64,000 nucleotides of DNA from Winogradskyella sp. PC-19 (lineage in GTDB: Bacteria > Bacteroidota > Bacteroidia > Flavobacteriales > Flavobacteriaceae): positions 2,583,145 to 2,647,144 of the forward strand of contig NZ_CP019332.1 of assembly GCF_002163855.1 (NCBI RefSeq), read 5' to 3'. Position numbers and translations under genes: made by a program. Below are positions 55,617 through 64,000 of the stretch, one piece after another (the stretch's first letter is position 1; every line of letters starts with the position of its first letter). Under the pieces are notes generated by a model. That model ran no database searches. It had not been told where the DNA came from and worked only from the letters and a program-made list of their open reading frames with translations.

Positions 55617-56906
55617 ATGTCATTTAAATCCTTAGGCTTATCTGAGCCTTTATTACGTGCTATTTCAAAAAAAGGGTACGAAACACCATCACCAATACAA
55701 GCAAAAGCTATACCGCCAGTTTTAGAAGGTAAAGATGTATTAGCGTCTGCACAAACAGGAACAGGAAAAACAGCAGGCTTTACATTACCACTATTACATA
55801 ATTTAACACAACAACAGTCTCAACGAAATAGACCTATACGTGCTTTAATACTCACACCGACAAGAGAGTTAGCAGCACAAGTTTACGCCAATGTAAAAGA
55901 ATATTCAGAATTTTTAGATATACGTAGTGCTGTGATTTTTGGAGGTGTCAACCAAAAGCCTCAAGTTGCAACGATAAGACGTGGAATAGATGTTTTGGTA
56001 GCGACTCCAGGTCGTTTAATAGATTTAGAAAACCAAGGTTTATTATCCTTAAAACGCGTTGAGATTTTTGTCTTAGACGAAGCTGACCGTATGCTAGATA
56101 TGGGTTTTTTAAGAGATATAGAACGTGTAATGAAACTTATTCCTAATAAGCGTCAGAACCTTATGTTTTCTGCAACGTTTTCTAAGGATATTAAAAAATT
56201 AGCGTATTCAATATTAAATAATCCAGTACAAGTAGAAGCTACACCAGAAAATACTGCTGTTGAAGTTATTGAACAAAAAGTATATCGTGTTGCAAAAACC
56301 AAGAAGACAGGTTTAATAATTAAACTTATATCAGAAGGCGATTGGCAACAAGTACTTGTGTTTACAAGAACTAAACATGGTGCTAATCGGTTGACAAAAA
56401 AAATGGTTAGTTCTGGTATTACAGCAGCTGCCATTCATGGTAATAAAAGCCAAGGTGCGCGAACAAAAGCGCTAGCTGGTTTTAAAAGCGGAAAAGTTAG
56501 AGTTTTAGTAGCAACTGATATTGCAGCGCGTGGATTGGATATTCCGTTATTACCACATGTTGTGAATTTTGAATTGCCTAATATCTCTGAAGATTATGTA
56601 CACAGAATTGGTCGTACAGGTAGAGCAGGAGCAAGTGGAGAAGCATTATCCTTAGTAAGTGCAGATGAAACTTCTTATTTAAAAGGTATTGAAAAGTTAA
56701 TTGCTCAGAAAATACCAGTTGAAATTATTGAAGGTTTTGAACCTGACCCAAATGCTTCGACTGAGCCAATTAAACCTGGTCAGAATAGAAACAGAAATTC
56801 TGGAAACAGACGTCAGAAGCCAAAAACAGAAGGTGGTTCTAACTCAAGAAATTCTAATAGGAATAGAAATCGCAATAGAAGACGAAATAACGATAATAGA
56901 AATTAA
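55617..56906 (+). CDS. DEAD-box RNA helicase (RhlE-like)
   Basis: A 429-residue ATP-dependent RNA helicase. Motifs: Q motif [32 protein letters not shown], and [12 protein letters not shown]. The basic tail (about 375-429) is rich in Asn/Arg (RNRNRRRN) and probably binds RNA. RhlE-type helicases act in ribosome assembly and RNA turnover, often induced by cold. The start [13 protein letters not shown] is the normal start for the type. Two small genes follow closely. Confidence 0.93.
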   Translation: MSFKSLGLSEPLLRAISKKGYETPSPIQAKAIPPVLEGKDVLASAQTGTGKTAGFTLPLLHNLTQQQSQRNRPIRALILTPTRELAAQVYANVKEYSEFLDIRSAVIFGGVNQKPQVATIRRGIDVLVATPGRLIDLENQGLLSLKRVEIFVLDEADRMLDMGFLRDIERVMKLIPNKRQNLMFSATFSKDIKKLAYSILNNPVQVEATPENTAVEVIEQKVYRVAKTKKTGLIIKLISEGDWQQVLVFTRTKHGANRLTKKMVSSGITAAAIHGNKSQGARTKALAGFKSGKVRVLVATDIAARGLDIPLLPHVVNFELPNISEDYVHRIGRTGRAGASGEALSLVSADETSYLKGIEKLIAQKIPVEIIEGFEPDPNASTEPIKPGQNRNRNSGNRRQKPKTEGGSNSRNSNRNRNRNRRRNNDNRN

Positions 56907-56908
56907 TA

Positions 56909-57124
56909 ATGACTCCAGCTTTAAAAAATAAAATTATTGAGGTTTGTAATCTGAAGATTGCAACAAAAGGCGATAATGTTGGAGTATCGTTTTATGCGTT
57001 TTTCAAAAATAAAAACGATAATCCTAAGTTATTATTTGAAGCTGCTACTTGGTGGATAAAAACTCATGAGTTAGACCATTTTGAAAAGGCAGTTAAGATT
57101 AAAGCAATAGTAGAAAAATTGTAA
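56909..57124 (+). CDS. Small conserved protein (DUF6500-like)
   Basis: A 71-residue protein with [31 protein letters not shown] and a helical C-terminus. It starts 2 bases after the helicase stop and ends 1 base before the VF530-type gene, so it is likely to be co-translated. It resembles the DUF6500 family of short proteins with no assigned role. That assignment is from memory and should be treated as tentative. It has no signal peptide or membrane helix. Confidence 0.75.
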   Translation: MTPALKNKIIEVCNLKIATKGDNVGVSFYAFFKNKNDNPKLLFEAATWWIKTHELDHFEKAVKIKAIVEKL

Positions 57125-57125
57125 A

Positions 57126-57350
57126 ATGACATCACAACCAAATAATCCACTTCATGGTATTAAACTTCAACAAATTATTGAAGATTTAGTAGCGCATTAT
57201 GGTTGGGAATATATGGGTTACGAGATTAATATTCGATGCTTTACACATGACCCATCTGTAAAGTCGAGTTTAAAATTTTTGAGACGTACACCATGGGCAC
57301 GAACTAAGGTGGAAAAAATGTACTTGAGTATGTTAGAAAAGCGTCGTTAG
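57126..57350 (+). CDS. VF530-family small DNA-binding protein
   Basis: A 74-residue protein with the VF530 (DUF2132) signature [60 protein letters not shown] (positions 7-66 or so). The structure of VF530 is a small helical fold similar to bacterial DNA-binding domains. The function is unknown. It follows the DUF6500-like gene by 1 base and overlaps yitT tail to tail by 4 bases. Confidence 0.92.
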   Translation: MTSQPNNPLHGIKLQQIIEDLVAHYGWEYMGYEINIRCFTHDPSVKSSLKFLRRTPWARTKVEKMYLSMLEKRR

Positions 57351-58237
57351 ATTTTAGGTAAGACTTTATTTTTCTTTTTATCTAAATAATGACGTAAAAC
57401 ACCACCTTTTACATTATTAACGTCAAATTCTACAACAAACGCTTCACTGTCAATTCTATTAATAATTCGGTGCATTCGTTTTATGTCAATACGGTTAATT
57501 ATGGTATGAATAATATCAAAATCGACTTGCTTTCCTGAATTTCCGACACCACGAGTGCCACGATAGAGCGTCATACCAACACCTAATTCTTTCATAATAG
57601 CATCTTCAATAAGATGGTATTGTTTTGATACTATGGTAACCCCGATAAAATCCTCGAAACCTTCAATAGTCAAATCAGTCACTTTTGCTGTTACGATATA
57701 TGTCAAAATCGAATATAACGCCACTTCTATTGAAATTACATAAGCTGTAATACCGAATAAAATGATATTGAATATTAGAATAATCTGACCTATGCTAAAA
57801 CCAAATTTATCATTTAAATAAACACCTAAAATCTCTGAACCATCTAATACAGAACCGTTTCTAATAGCAATACCAATACCAGCACCAAGGAAAAGACCAC
57901 CGAATATTGAAATCAAAAGTTTATCTTCTGTTATTGTGCCAAAATTTTCAAAATGAATAAATAGGGCAAGTCCTAGAATACTAATTATTGACTTTACGAC
58001 AATGCGTTTTGACACTGTGAAATAACCTAATACCAAAAGCGGAATACTGAAGATAAGTAAGAGTAAAGAAATATTTATATCAACAAATGAATTAACCAAA
58101 AGTGCAATACCAGTGACGCCACCATCTAAAAACCCATTAGGTAATAAAAAAGCTTTTAAACCAATACTTGCTAAGATAATTCCGAATGCAATTTGAATAT
58201 ATTCCCAAATAAAATTATATGCTTTTGTAGTGCTCAA
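57347..58237 (-). CDS. YitT family membrane protein
   Basis: A 296-residue protein with five to six N-terminal membrane helices (DUF161, with [14 protein letters not shown] and [20 protein letters not shown]) and a C-terminal cytoplasmic DUF2179 domain (about 210-290, [27 protein letters not shown]). The Gly-rich GG repeats in the helices are typical. The family is thought to be a transporter of unknown substrate. It is convergent with the VF530-type gene and 60 bases beyond trmL. Confidence 0.9.
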   Translation of the reverse strand: MSTTKAYNFIWEYIQIAFGIILASIGLKAFLLPNGFLDGGVTGIALLVNSFVDINISLLLLIFSIPLLVLGYFTVSKRIVVKSIISILGLALFIHFENFGTITEDKLLISIFGGLFLGAGIGIAIRNGSVLDGSEILGVYLNDKFGFSIGQIILIFNIILFGITAYVISIEVALYSILTYIVTAKVTDLTIEGFEDFIGVTIVSKQYHLIEDAIMKELGVGMTLYRGTRGVGNSGKQVDFDIIHTIINRIDIKRMHRIINRIDSEAFVVEFDVNNVKGGVLRHYLDKKKNKVLPKI

Positions 58238-58297
58238 AGTTTTAGCTTACTCTAAGTTACAAAACCTTATGAGATACTTTGCGTATTTGCAATAATA

Positions 58298-58753
58298 CTA
58301 GCTATTTAATTGCCTTAAGCCTTCGTAAGTAATTATACTTACAGCATTTGCAAGATTAAGACTTCTAATGTGTTCACTGTACATCGGTATTTTGAATAAA
58401 GCTTCAGAATATTTAGACGTTATCTCTTTAGACAGCCCTACAGATTCCTTTCCAAATACCAAAAACATATCATCTTCAAAATTAATATCCCAATGCGATT
58501 GTGTGCCATGACTGCTTAAAAACACCATATTGTTATCTGTATTTTTAGAGAAAAATTCTTCAATATTCTCGTAATATATAACTTCTAAATGCTGCCAATA
58601 GTCTAGACCAGCGCGTTTGAGACGTTTATCATCAATTTCAAATCCAAATGGTTTAACTAAATGTAAACGCGAACCTGTAGCTAAAGCTAAACGACCAATA
58701 TTGCCTGTATTGTTTGGTATTTCGGGTTCTATAAGGACAATGTTTAATTGCAT
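58298..58753 (-). CDS. trmL: tRNA (cytidine(34)-2'-O)-methyltransferase TrmL
   Basis: A 151-residue SPOUT enzyme that methylates the wobble ribose of tRNA-Leu isoacceptors. Motifs: VLIEPEIPNNTGNIGRLALAT near the N-terminus, VFGKESVGLSKEI and IRSLNLANAVSIITYEGLRQL at the C-terminus, which form the trefoil knot. It lies 1 base after trpA on the same strand and is probably the last gene of the trp transcript. Confidence 0.93.
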   Translation of the reverse strand: MQLNIVLIEPEIPNNTGNIGRLALATGSRLHLVKPFGFEIDDKRLKRAGLDYWQHLEVIYYENIEEFFSKNTDNNMVFLSSHGTQSHWDINFEDDMFLVFGKESVGLSKEITSKYSEALFKIPMYSEHIRSLNLANAVSIITYEGLRQLNS

Positions 58754-58754
58754 A

Positions 58755-59519
58755 CTAGTCTAAAATGGGTTTTGTGAAATCACCAAGTGTATCTATACCA
58801 TTTATGGTTACATGTTTTATAAAAGCTGAACCAATAATTGCACCTTTAGCCTGTTTTGTTGATTGATTAAAAGTTTCCTTATTCGAAATTCCAAAGCCAA
58901 CTATCTGTGGGTTTTTAAGATTCATCTTCGCGATACGGTCAAAGTATTCAGACTGTTCATTACCAAATCCTGTTTTAGCACCTGTTGTACTTGCTGAACT
59001 CACCATATAAATAAATCCGTCTGAAACAGAATCAATAAATCGAATACGTTCATCTGAAGTCTGAGGTGTGATTAGAAATACATTTATAAGGCCGTATTTT
59101 TCAAAAGTAGATTTGTACTCGTCATGATAAACATCTACCGGTAAGTCAGGTATTATTAAACCATCAATCCCAATCTCTTGGCATTTTTTACAAAAGGCTT
59201 CAACTCCATATTGCAAAATAGGATTAAAGTATCCCATGATAATCAAGGGAATAGAAACTGTTTGCCTAATATCCTTTAACTGATTAAAAAGTAGATCGCT
59301 ATTCATCCCATTTTTTAAGGCTTGTGTTGAGCTGTCTTGTATGGTTGGTCCATCTGCTAAAGGGTCACTAAAAGGTAGACCAATTTCAATCATATCAACG
59401 TTACTTTTCTCAAGGTTTTGAATTATTGAAACGGTATCATCTATGTTTGGATAACCTGCTGTAAAATATATGGATAGAAGCTTTTTGTCTTCTTCTAGTT
59501 TTTGATTAATTCTATTCAT
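58755..59519 (-). CDS. trpA: Tryptophan synthase alpha chain
   Basis: A 254-residue TIM-barrel enzyme that releases indole from indole-3-glycerol phosphate and passes it to the beta chain. Glu45 and Asp56 in MIEIGLPFSDPLADGPTIQ match the catalytic pair. The family loop PDLPVDVYHDE and ASTTGAKTGFGNE are present. Unusually, trpA does not follow trpB: two lipoprotein genes lie between, with trpA overlapping the upstream one by 8 bases. Confidence 0.97.
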   Translation of the reverse strand: MNRINQKLEEDKKLLSIYFTAGYPNIDDTVSIIQNLEKSNVDMIEIGLPFSDPLADGPTIQDSSTQALKNGMNSDLLFNQLKDIRQTVSIPLIIMGYFNPILQYGVEAFCKKCQEIGIDGLIIPDLPVDVYHDEYKSTFEKYGLINVFLITPQTSDERIRFIDSVSDGFIYMVSSASTTGAKTGFGNEQSEYFDRIAKMNLKNPQIVGFGISNKETFNQSTKQAKGAIIGSAFIKHVTINGIDTLGDFTKPILD

Positions 59520-60597
59520 TATTAAATTCTTCTTTCAGTTTTATGAAAATTTCTTTTTGTGATTCGGATAGATTGTCTGCAGTAAAAATTGAAAATCCCC
59601 TTGCACCCTTCTCCTTTACTAGACGTATCGCTTTTTCTAAATCTTCAGGATTTTGCAAAGCTGGACTATATAAGCCAGAGTATATTGGGAATTCAACATC
59701 TTTAACGGCTTGTTCCGTAGCAAAGCCAATCCAATTTATATTTTCTTGATAAAAATTATTATAAACCATTGGAAAAGCAGCATCTAAATTCCAATCATTC
59801 CAAGCTTGACGTACCATTTGTCTAGACATTTCAGGAAAAGGAAATACGGCAGCTGTCATTTTTTGGTCACTTTCATGTGCGATTTCTACTAGTTCATTCA
59901 CAAGAGAGGTAATTGCATTTAATCGGTATTGTCTCCATTCGGCGCTAAGCTCAGGGTGCTCCATGTCTTGTGGGTCTCTTCCAAATATTTCTTTGAAACC
60001 ATTTCTTGCTATAGGATGATAACCATAATCATATTCTGGCATTTCAGTAGTTTGTACAAGGTTATATTTAGGTTGTAAATCTTTACCTAAAATAACATCT
60101 ACATAGCGCACATAGTCTAAATGAATCGAAGCCAATCCTTCAATAGTTGTTAGCTCTTTAACATTTTTTTTAATATGATTCTTGGCTTCAGGATGAAAAG
60201 GACTTAGCCATTGGTAGTAATTTACATAGGCTCTATATTCTAACGAGTTTTTACCAGCTCTATTAACAGCATACCATTCAGGATGTTTTTTAGCAATTGT
60301 ATCACCAGGTCTGTTTAGAGTCCACATCCAGGCGTGTACTTTTATATCTTTTTTTGAAGCTAGAGGAACTAACTGTTTTAAAACTTTTGCATTTGCGCCT
60401 ACGAGGATTTGAGAAATACCAAGAGAATCGTAATAGGTCAATTTCTCTTCCCATTTGTTTTCATCAAAATCACCGGCACCACCAGTCCAAGTTGCAAAAA
60501 TGAATTTTTCTTTTTCTATTTCTGAGGAAACTTTATCTTCAGTTTTTGTGTTACAAGAGATAAGTAAGGCGAATAAAATTATGCCGATTTTTTTCAT
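59512..60597 (-). CDS. Lipoprotein with family-10-like glycosidase domain (GHL10/DUF187-type)
   Basis: A 361-residue lipoprotein (signal ILFALLISC, Cys15) with a TIM-barrel domain of the putative glycosyl hydrolase-like group: KVHAWMWTLNRPGDTIAKKHPEWYAV, ASIHLDYVRYVDVILG, MTAAVFPFPEMSRQ and AAFPMVYNNFYQENINW. The Asp in HLDYVRY and the Glu in PFPEMS are candidate acid-base residues. It overlaps both the CBM9-like gene (4 bases) and trpA (8 bases), so the set is translationally coupled. A sugar-degrading role is likely, but the substrate is unknown, and its place in a trp operon is odd. Confidence 0.85.
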   Translation of the reverse strand: MKKIGIILFALLISCNTKTEDKVSSEIEKEKFIFATWTGGAGDFDENKWEEKLTYYDSLGISQILVGANAKVLKQLVPLASKKDIKVHAWMWTLNRPGDTIAKKHPEWYAVNRAGKNSLEYRAYVNYYQWLSPFHPEAKNHIKKNVKELTTIEGLASIHLDYVRYVDVILGKDLQPKYNLVQTTEMPEYDYGYHPIARNGFKEIFGRDPQDMEHPELSAEWRQYRLNAITSLVNELVEIAHESDQKMTAAVFPFPEMSRQMVRQAWNDWNLDAAFPMVYNNFYQENINWIGFATEQAVKDVEFPIYSGLYSPALQNPEDLEKAIRLVKEKGARGFSIFTADNLSESQKEIFIKLKEEFNNE

Positions 60598-61694
60598 AAT
60601 TGTTTTAGTATACCTTGTTCGTTAATGATAAAGTAGTTTTCCTTAAGCGGACTTTTAATTTTATATTCAAAACCAAAGTTAGTTTTTAAAAATGTGGCTT
60701 TTAATACCTCTTTTTTAGAATATTGAACGTCTAAGCTTAATTCAGAGTTTACCGGTTTATCTAATAAATATTTTAAATCTTGATATCGTGTCTTTCTGAA
60801 AAGCGCATATGCTGTTTGTTTTATTAAAAGGTCTTTGTCTTCAATAAACTCTACATTATTAGTATTTTCTTGAGTTGTAAATTGAATAAAACCCCATTTT
60901 TCTGGCTCGTGCATATTAATCACTTTTTGATTACTCCAAACCCAGTTATATTCTTTTTGTAATTTATTATCTACTTTTTTACGTTGGTACGTATTATTTA
61001 CAATATTAAAATCCCATTCTACTCTCGAGAAGTTTAATCGCCATTGTTCTCCTTCCTTTGGAGTTGTCTTTGGTCTGTTTTTAAGATTTATTAAAGGCTT
61101 AAGAGGAATTGCTATTTCTAATGCCCAATACTTATCATGGTCATTTGGGTCGTTTAAAGTGCCGTCTATAAATACTGCTGATTTTAAATTTTTTAAATCC
61201 CAATGGAAATTCGCTTTTCCTCCAACTCTATAGGGCTTGTCTAAAAATAAATCCCAAACAGTATTTAAAGCATTGATTTCAACTTCTCCATATCCATAAC
61301 CAGTCTTAGACGGGTCAATAAAAACTTCAAAATCATTATTTAGATAAATTATGGCATCTCTTTTTGTAATGTCTCCCCAAATATGTGGTTCCTCCATTTT
61401 AGCATAAACATATAAGAAGTTCTCGTCCCATAACATTTTGGCTTGTGTCTTATATTTTGGAGTTTTTACACCTTCTATATCAATAAATGATGATGTGTAA
61501 CTCGCGTTTTCCCAACTGATTTCGTCAGCTAAACCATCAATTTTTATTTGAGCATTAGTTTTGGTAACAATGTAATGCTTGGGTATAACAATGTCTTCTG
61601 AAATATCAACAGAAATATAGTCTTTAACGTCTTGTTGCTTTTGTTTACAAGAGGTAAAAAATAGAAATGTTGTAAATAGAAGGATTAGCTTCAT
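60594..61694 (-). CDS. Lipoprotein with carbohydrate-binding family 9-like domain
   Basis: A 366-residue lipoprotein (signal FTTFLFFTSCKQ, Cys16). The middle region (about 45-260) is a CBM9/DOMON-like beta sandwich with IKIDGLADEISWENA, KMLWDENFLYVYAKMEEPHIWG, FEVFIDPS and RLNFSRVEWDF. No catalytic motif is evident, so it is probably a binding or display protein. Its start shares one base with the trpB stop and its stop overlaps the glycosidase-like gene by 4 bases. It probably acts with that protein on a glycan at the cell surface. Confidence 0.85.
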   Translation of the reverse strand: MKLILLFTTFLFFTSCKQKQQDVKDYISVDISEDIVIPKHYIVTKTNAQIKIDGLADEISWENASYTSSFIDIEGVKTPKYKTQAKMLWDENFLYVYAKMEEPHIWGDITKRDAIIYLNNDFEVFIDPSKTGYGYGEVEINALNTVWDLFLDKPYRVGGKANFHWDLKNLKSAVFIDGTLNDPNDHDKYWALEIAIPLKPLINLKNRPKTTPKEGEQWRLNFSRVEWDFNIVNNTYQRKKVDNKLQKEYNWVWSNQKVINMHEPEKWGFIQFTTQENTNNVEFIEDKDLLIKQTAYALFRKTRYQDLKYLLDKPVNSELSLDVQYSKKEVLKATFLKTNFGFEYKIKSPLKENYFIINEQGILKQL

Positions 61695-62875
61695 TATAGT
61701 TTGAAATAATCTATATAATTCTGTAAATCTTTATCACCACGGCCAGATAAATTCAATACGATAACATCATCTTGTTTAAATTTTTTATGTTCAAAAACAG
61801 CTAGAGCATGAGACGTTTCTATTGCAGGAATAATGCCTTCTAATTGCGATAACTCTAAGCCTGCGGTCATAGCTTCATCATCAGTAATTGAAATGAATTC
61901 TGCTCGACCTGTTTTATATAAATTAGCATGCATAGGCCCAACGCCTGGATAATCTAAACCAGCAGAAATTGAATAAGGCTCTGTAATTTGCCCATCTCCT
62001 GTTTGCATCAATAAGGTTTTACTTCCGTGAATGATTCCCTCTTTACCTAATACTGATGTTGCGGCACTCTCACCGGTATCAATACCTTTTCCAGCAGCTT
62101 CAACCGCTATGATATTTACATCCGTATTGTCTAAATAATGGTAATATGTACCAGCAGCGTTACTTCCTCCGCCGACACAGGCAATTAGATAATCAGGATT
62201 TTCGGTACCTTCTTTTTCTAGTAATTGTTTTTGTATTTCTTCAGATACAATAGCTTGAAAACGCGCCACCATATCTGGATAAGGATGTGGACCAACAACA
62301 CTACCTACAATGTAATGGGTGTCAACAGGATTATTAATCCAATCGCGCATAGCCTCGTTAGTGGCATCTTTTAAGGTGCGACTACCAGAGAGTGCAGGAA
62401 CTACTTTTGCACCAAGCATTTTCATACGAGCAACATTCGGGGCTTGTCTTGCAATGTCAATTTCGCCCATATACACGACGCATTCAATTCCCATTAATGC
62501 ACAAACAGTTGCTGTTGCAACACCATGTTGTCCAGCACCAGTTTCAGCAATAATTCTAGTTTTACCTAAACGTTGTGCTAAAAGTATCTGTCCAATTGTA
62601 TTGTTGACTTTATGCGCACCTGTATGGTTTAAATCTTCACGTTTTAGATATATTTTAGTATTATATTTTTCGGATAAACGCTTTGCAAAATATAATGGTG
62701 AAGGTCGCCCAACATAATCCTTTAATAACTGATGAAACTCTTCTTGAAATGAAGCTTCAGCTGTTATTTTCAAATAGTTCTGTCTTAGTTCTTCTATGTT
62801 TGGATAGAGCATCTCAGGAATGTAAGCGCCTCCAAATTCGCCATAATAGCCTTTGCCGTTAATATTGTAACTCAT
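61694..62875 (-). CDS. trpB: Tryptophan synthase beta chain
   Basis: A 393-residue PLP enzyme that joins indole and serine. Lys89 in [15 protein letters not shown] forms the Schiff base, [11 protein letters not shown]-type residues ([14 protein letters not shown]) and [14 protein letters not shown] bind the cofactor phosphate. It overlaps trpF by 17 bases and shares its stop with the CBM9-like gene start. The N-terminus [23 protein letters not shown] is normal. Confidence 0.98.
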   Translation of the reverse strand: MSYNINGKGYYGEFGGAYIPEMLYPNIEELRQNYLKITAEASFQEEFHQLLKDYVGRPSPLYFAKRLSEKYNTKIYLKREDLNHTGAHKVNNTIGQILLAQRLGKTRIIAETGAGQHGVATATVCALMGIECVVYMGEIDIARQAPNVARMKMLGAKVVPALSGSRTLKDATNEAMRDWINNPVDTHYIVGSVVGPHPYPDMVARFQAIVSEEIQKQLLEKEGTENPDYLIACVGGGSNAAGTYYHYLDNTDVNIIAVEAAGKGIDTGESAATSVLGKEGIIHGSKTLLMQTGDGQITEPYSISAGLDYPGVGPMHANLYKTGRAEFISITDDEAMTAGLELSQLEGIIPAIETSHALAVFEHKKFKQDDVIVLNLSGRGDKDLQNYIDYFKL

Positions 62876-63479
62876 GCTTAAATTTTTCTAATTCATCTAT
62901 ATTTTTCAATCCAGGCTCAATTTCAAATTTACTATTTACGTCAATAGCATAACAGTATTTTGATGCTGGACTCTTTTTAAACTCTTTTATGTTTTTAACT
63001 TCATTTAACCCAATACCACCGCTTAAAAAATAGGGTGTAGTTGATGGATAATCTTTTAAGACATCCCAATTGAAAGTATAACCATTTCCTCCGGGTAATT
63101 TACCTTTGGTGTCAAACAAGAAATAATCTACAATATCCTCATATGGATTAAGAACCTCAAAATTGAATTCGTTTTTGATGCTGAATACTTTAATAATTTC
63201 AGCTTTCGACGATTTTAAACTTTTGCAATATTCAGGAGATTCTTTTCCATGTAATTGAATGGCTTTTAAATCGTGTTTTTCTATCATTTGAAATACTTTA
63301 TCTAAATCTGCATCAACAAAAACACCTGTTTTATTTATAGTTCCCGAGAGTTTAGGGATTTCAGTATCAAAAAAACGAGATGATTTATCATAAAATATAA
63401 AGCCCATATAGTCTGGTTGCAAATGAGCAACAGCTTCCATGTTATCTTGATATTTCATTCCGCAGATTTTTAATTTCAT
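62859..63479 (-). CDS. trpF: Phosphoribosylanthranilate isomerase
   Basis: A 206-residue TIM-barrel enzyme of tryptophan synthesis. The first strand [11 protein letters not shown] carries the catalytic cysteine (Cys6). The phosphate-binding end is [11 protein letters not shown] and [16 protein letters not shown], where the usual DVSSGVE motif is DVNSKFE but the aspartate is kept. It overlaps trpC by 4 bases and trpB by 17, so the operon is tightly coupled. Confidence 0.95.
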   Translation of the reverse strand: MKLKICGMKYQDNMEAVAHLQPDYMGFIFYDKSSRFFDTEIPKLSGTINKTGVFVDADLDKVFQMIEKHDLKAIQLHGKESPEYCKSLKSSKAEIIKVFSIKNEFNFEVLNPYEDIVDYFLFDTKGKLPGGNGYTFNWDVLKDYPSTTPYFLSGGIGLNEVKNIKEFKKSPASKYCYAIDVNSKFEIEPGLKNIDELEKFKHELQY

Positions 63480-64000
63480 GATTCTAGATTTTGAATAAAT
63501 TCTAATGCGGATTCTCCTGGGTTATTTGTTTTCATGAAGTTTTCACCTATCAAAAAGCCTTTGTAACCATAAGGTTTTAGTTCTTTTATTGCAGAAACAG
63601 AACTGATACCACTTTCAGACACTTTTACAAAGTCATCTGGGATTTGTGTGCTTAGTTTCTTTGAAGTTTCTAAACTAACCTCAAAGGTCTTAAGATTACG
63701 GTTGTTAACGCCCAACATATCTAATGACGGCATGATTGATTTCTGTAGTTCTTCTTCGTTATGTACTTCTAATAAAACATCCAAATTGAGACTTTTGGCA
63801 AATTCCGAAAATTGCTTTATTTCTGTTTTGGATAATATTGCGGCTATTAATAAAATAACATCAGCGCCATAAGCTTTGGCTTCTAAAATCTGATAGTCGT
63901 CGATGATAAATTCCTTGCGTAATATTGGTAAATCACAAGCAGCTCTTGCAACTAACACGTCATCTAAACTGCCTCCAAAATATTTCCCATCAGATAAAAC
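63476..64000 (-). CDS. trpC: Indole-3-glycerol phosphate synthase (3' part, cut by window edge)
   Basis: The minus-strand frame is open to the right edge (175 codons) and carries the C-terminal two thirds of TrpC: ILRKEFIIDDYQILEAKAYGADVILLIAA, VNNRNLKTFEVSLE, VSESGISSV and GFLIGENFMKTNNPG. The apparent ATG-like start at 63958 is a GTG inside the gene, since the preceding SDGKYFGGSLDDVLVARAACDLP is also family sequence. The N-terminal part and probably trpEGD lie beyond the window. Confidence 0.96.
   Translation of the reverse strand, partial: VLSDGKYFGGSLDDVLVARAACDLPILRKEFIIDDYQILEAKAYGADVILLIAAILSKTEIKQFSEFAKSLNLDVLLEVHNEEELQKSIMPSLDMLGVNNRNLKTFEVSLETSKKLSTQIPDDFVKVSESGISSVSAIKELKPYGYKGFLIGENFMKTNNPGESALEFIQNLES

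Noticed and set aside
61694-63479. Frameshift between trpF and trpB
   Set aside because: The 17-base overlap is an in-operon coupling with both frames complete, and both proteins have normal N- and C-termini.

Overview
The window is a piece of a chromosome from a member of the family Flavobacteriaceae (phylum Bacteroidota). The evidence is the gldKLMN gliding and type IX secretion (T9SS) cluster, an exosortase-F pair, AT-rich DNA, promoters of the TAnnTTTG type in place of a sigma-70 -10 box, and lipoprotein and signal-peptide styles typical of the group. Gene content resembles marine genera such as Winogradskyella, Psychroserpens or Olleya, but the genus cannot be fixed from sequence alone. 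Genes are packed tightly and no gene-free stretch exceeds 300 bases. purH is cut by the left edge and trpC by the right edge.

Layout. 1-5 kb: purH, two tandem MacB/FtsX-type permeases, a GAF-type methionine sulfoxide reductase, and xrtF with its partner. 5.3-8.5 kb: a metal-handling trio (Cys-rich small protein, TonB receptor, HMA protein). 8.6-9.9 kb: a di-haem cytochrome c peroxidase. 9.9-16.5 kb, minus strand: groES-groL, and an operon miaB, sigma-54 activator, lptE, TPR protein, secG. 16.7-25.2 kb: topA, an arginase-fold pseudoenzyme and gldK-gldL-gldM-gldN. 25.3-28.8 kb: an FAD oxidoreductase, a DUF983 protein and an ABC-F protein. 28.9-34.8 kb: an RND efflux operon (adaptor, pump, TolC) ending in a CPXCG mini-protein. 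34.9-38.8 kb: a secreted plant-type leucine-rich-repeat protein, initiator tRNA-Met, and an apparent restriction-modification patch (non-specific nuclease without signal peptide, C5 methyltransferase, PD-(D/E)XK protein). 38.8-42.1 kb: a TrmH-like methyltransferase, era and der, followed by a stranded T9SS type-B sorting-domain remnant. 42.3-45.5 kb, minus: two TPM proteins, LemA, MerR, M23 peptidase. 45.6-57.4 kb: housekeeping genes (alaS, coaD, ddl, PASTA protein, rluD-like, yaaA, rhlE-like helicase) and small proteins. 57.3-64 kb, minus: YitT, trmL, and a trp operon in which two lipoprotein genes (a CBM9-like protein and a family-10-like glycosidase) lie between trpB and trpA with overlapping reading frames.

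Most of the window is ordinary core genome. The points most worth checking are: a shared 24-bp palindrome plus an exact 11-mer upstream of both gldK and the LRR gene; the two sugar-related lipoprotein genes inside the trp operon; the nuclease/methyltransferase/endonuclease patch beside the initiator tRNA; the arginase-like pseudoenzyme in the gliding cluster; and the orphan type-B sorting domain after der. I do not see a clearly new large system such as a CRISPR array, prophage, transposon or biosynthetic island.
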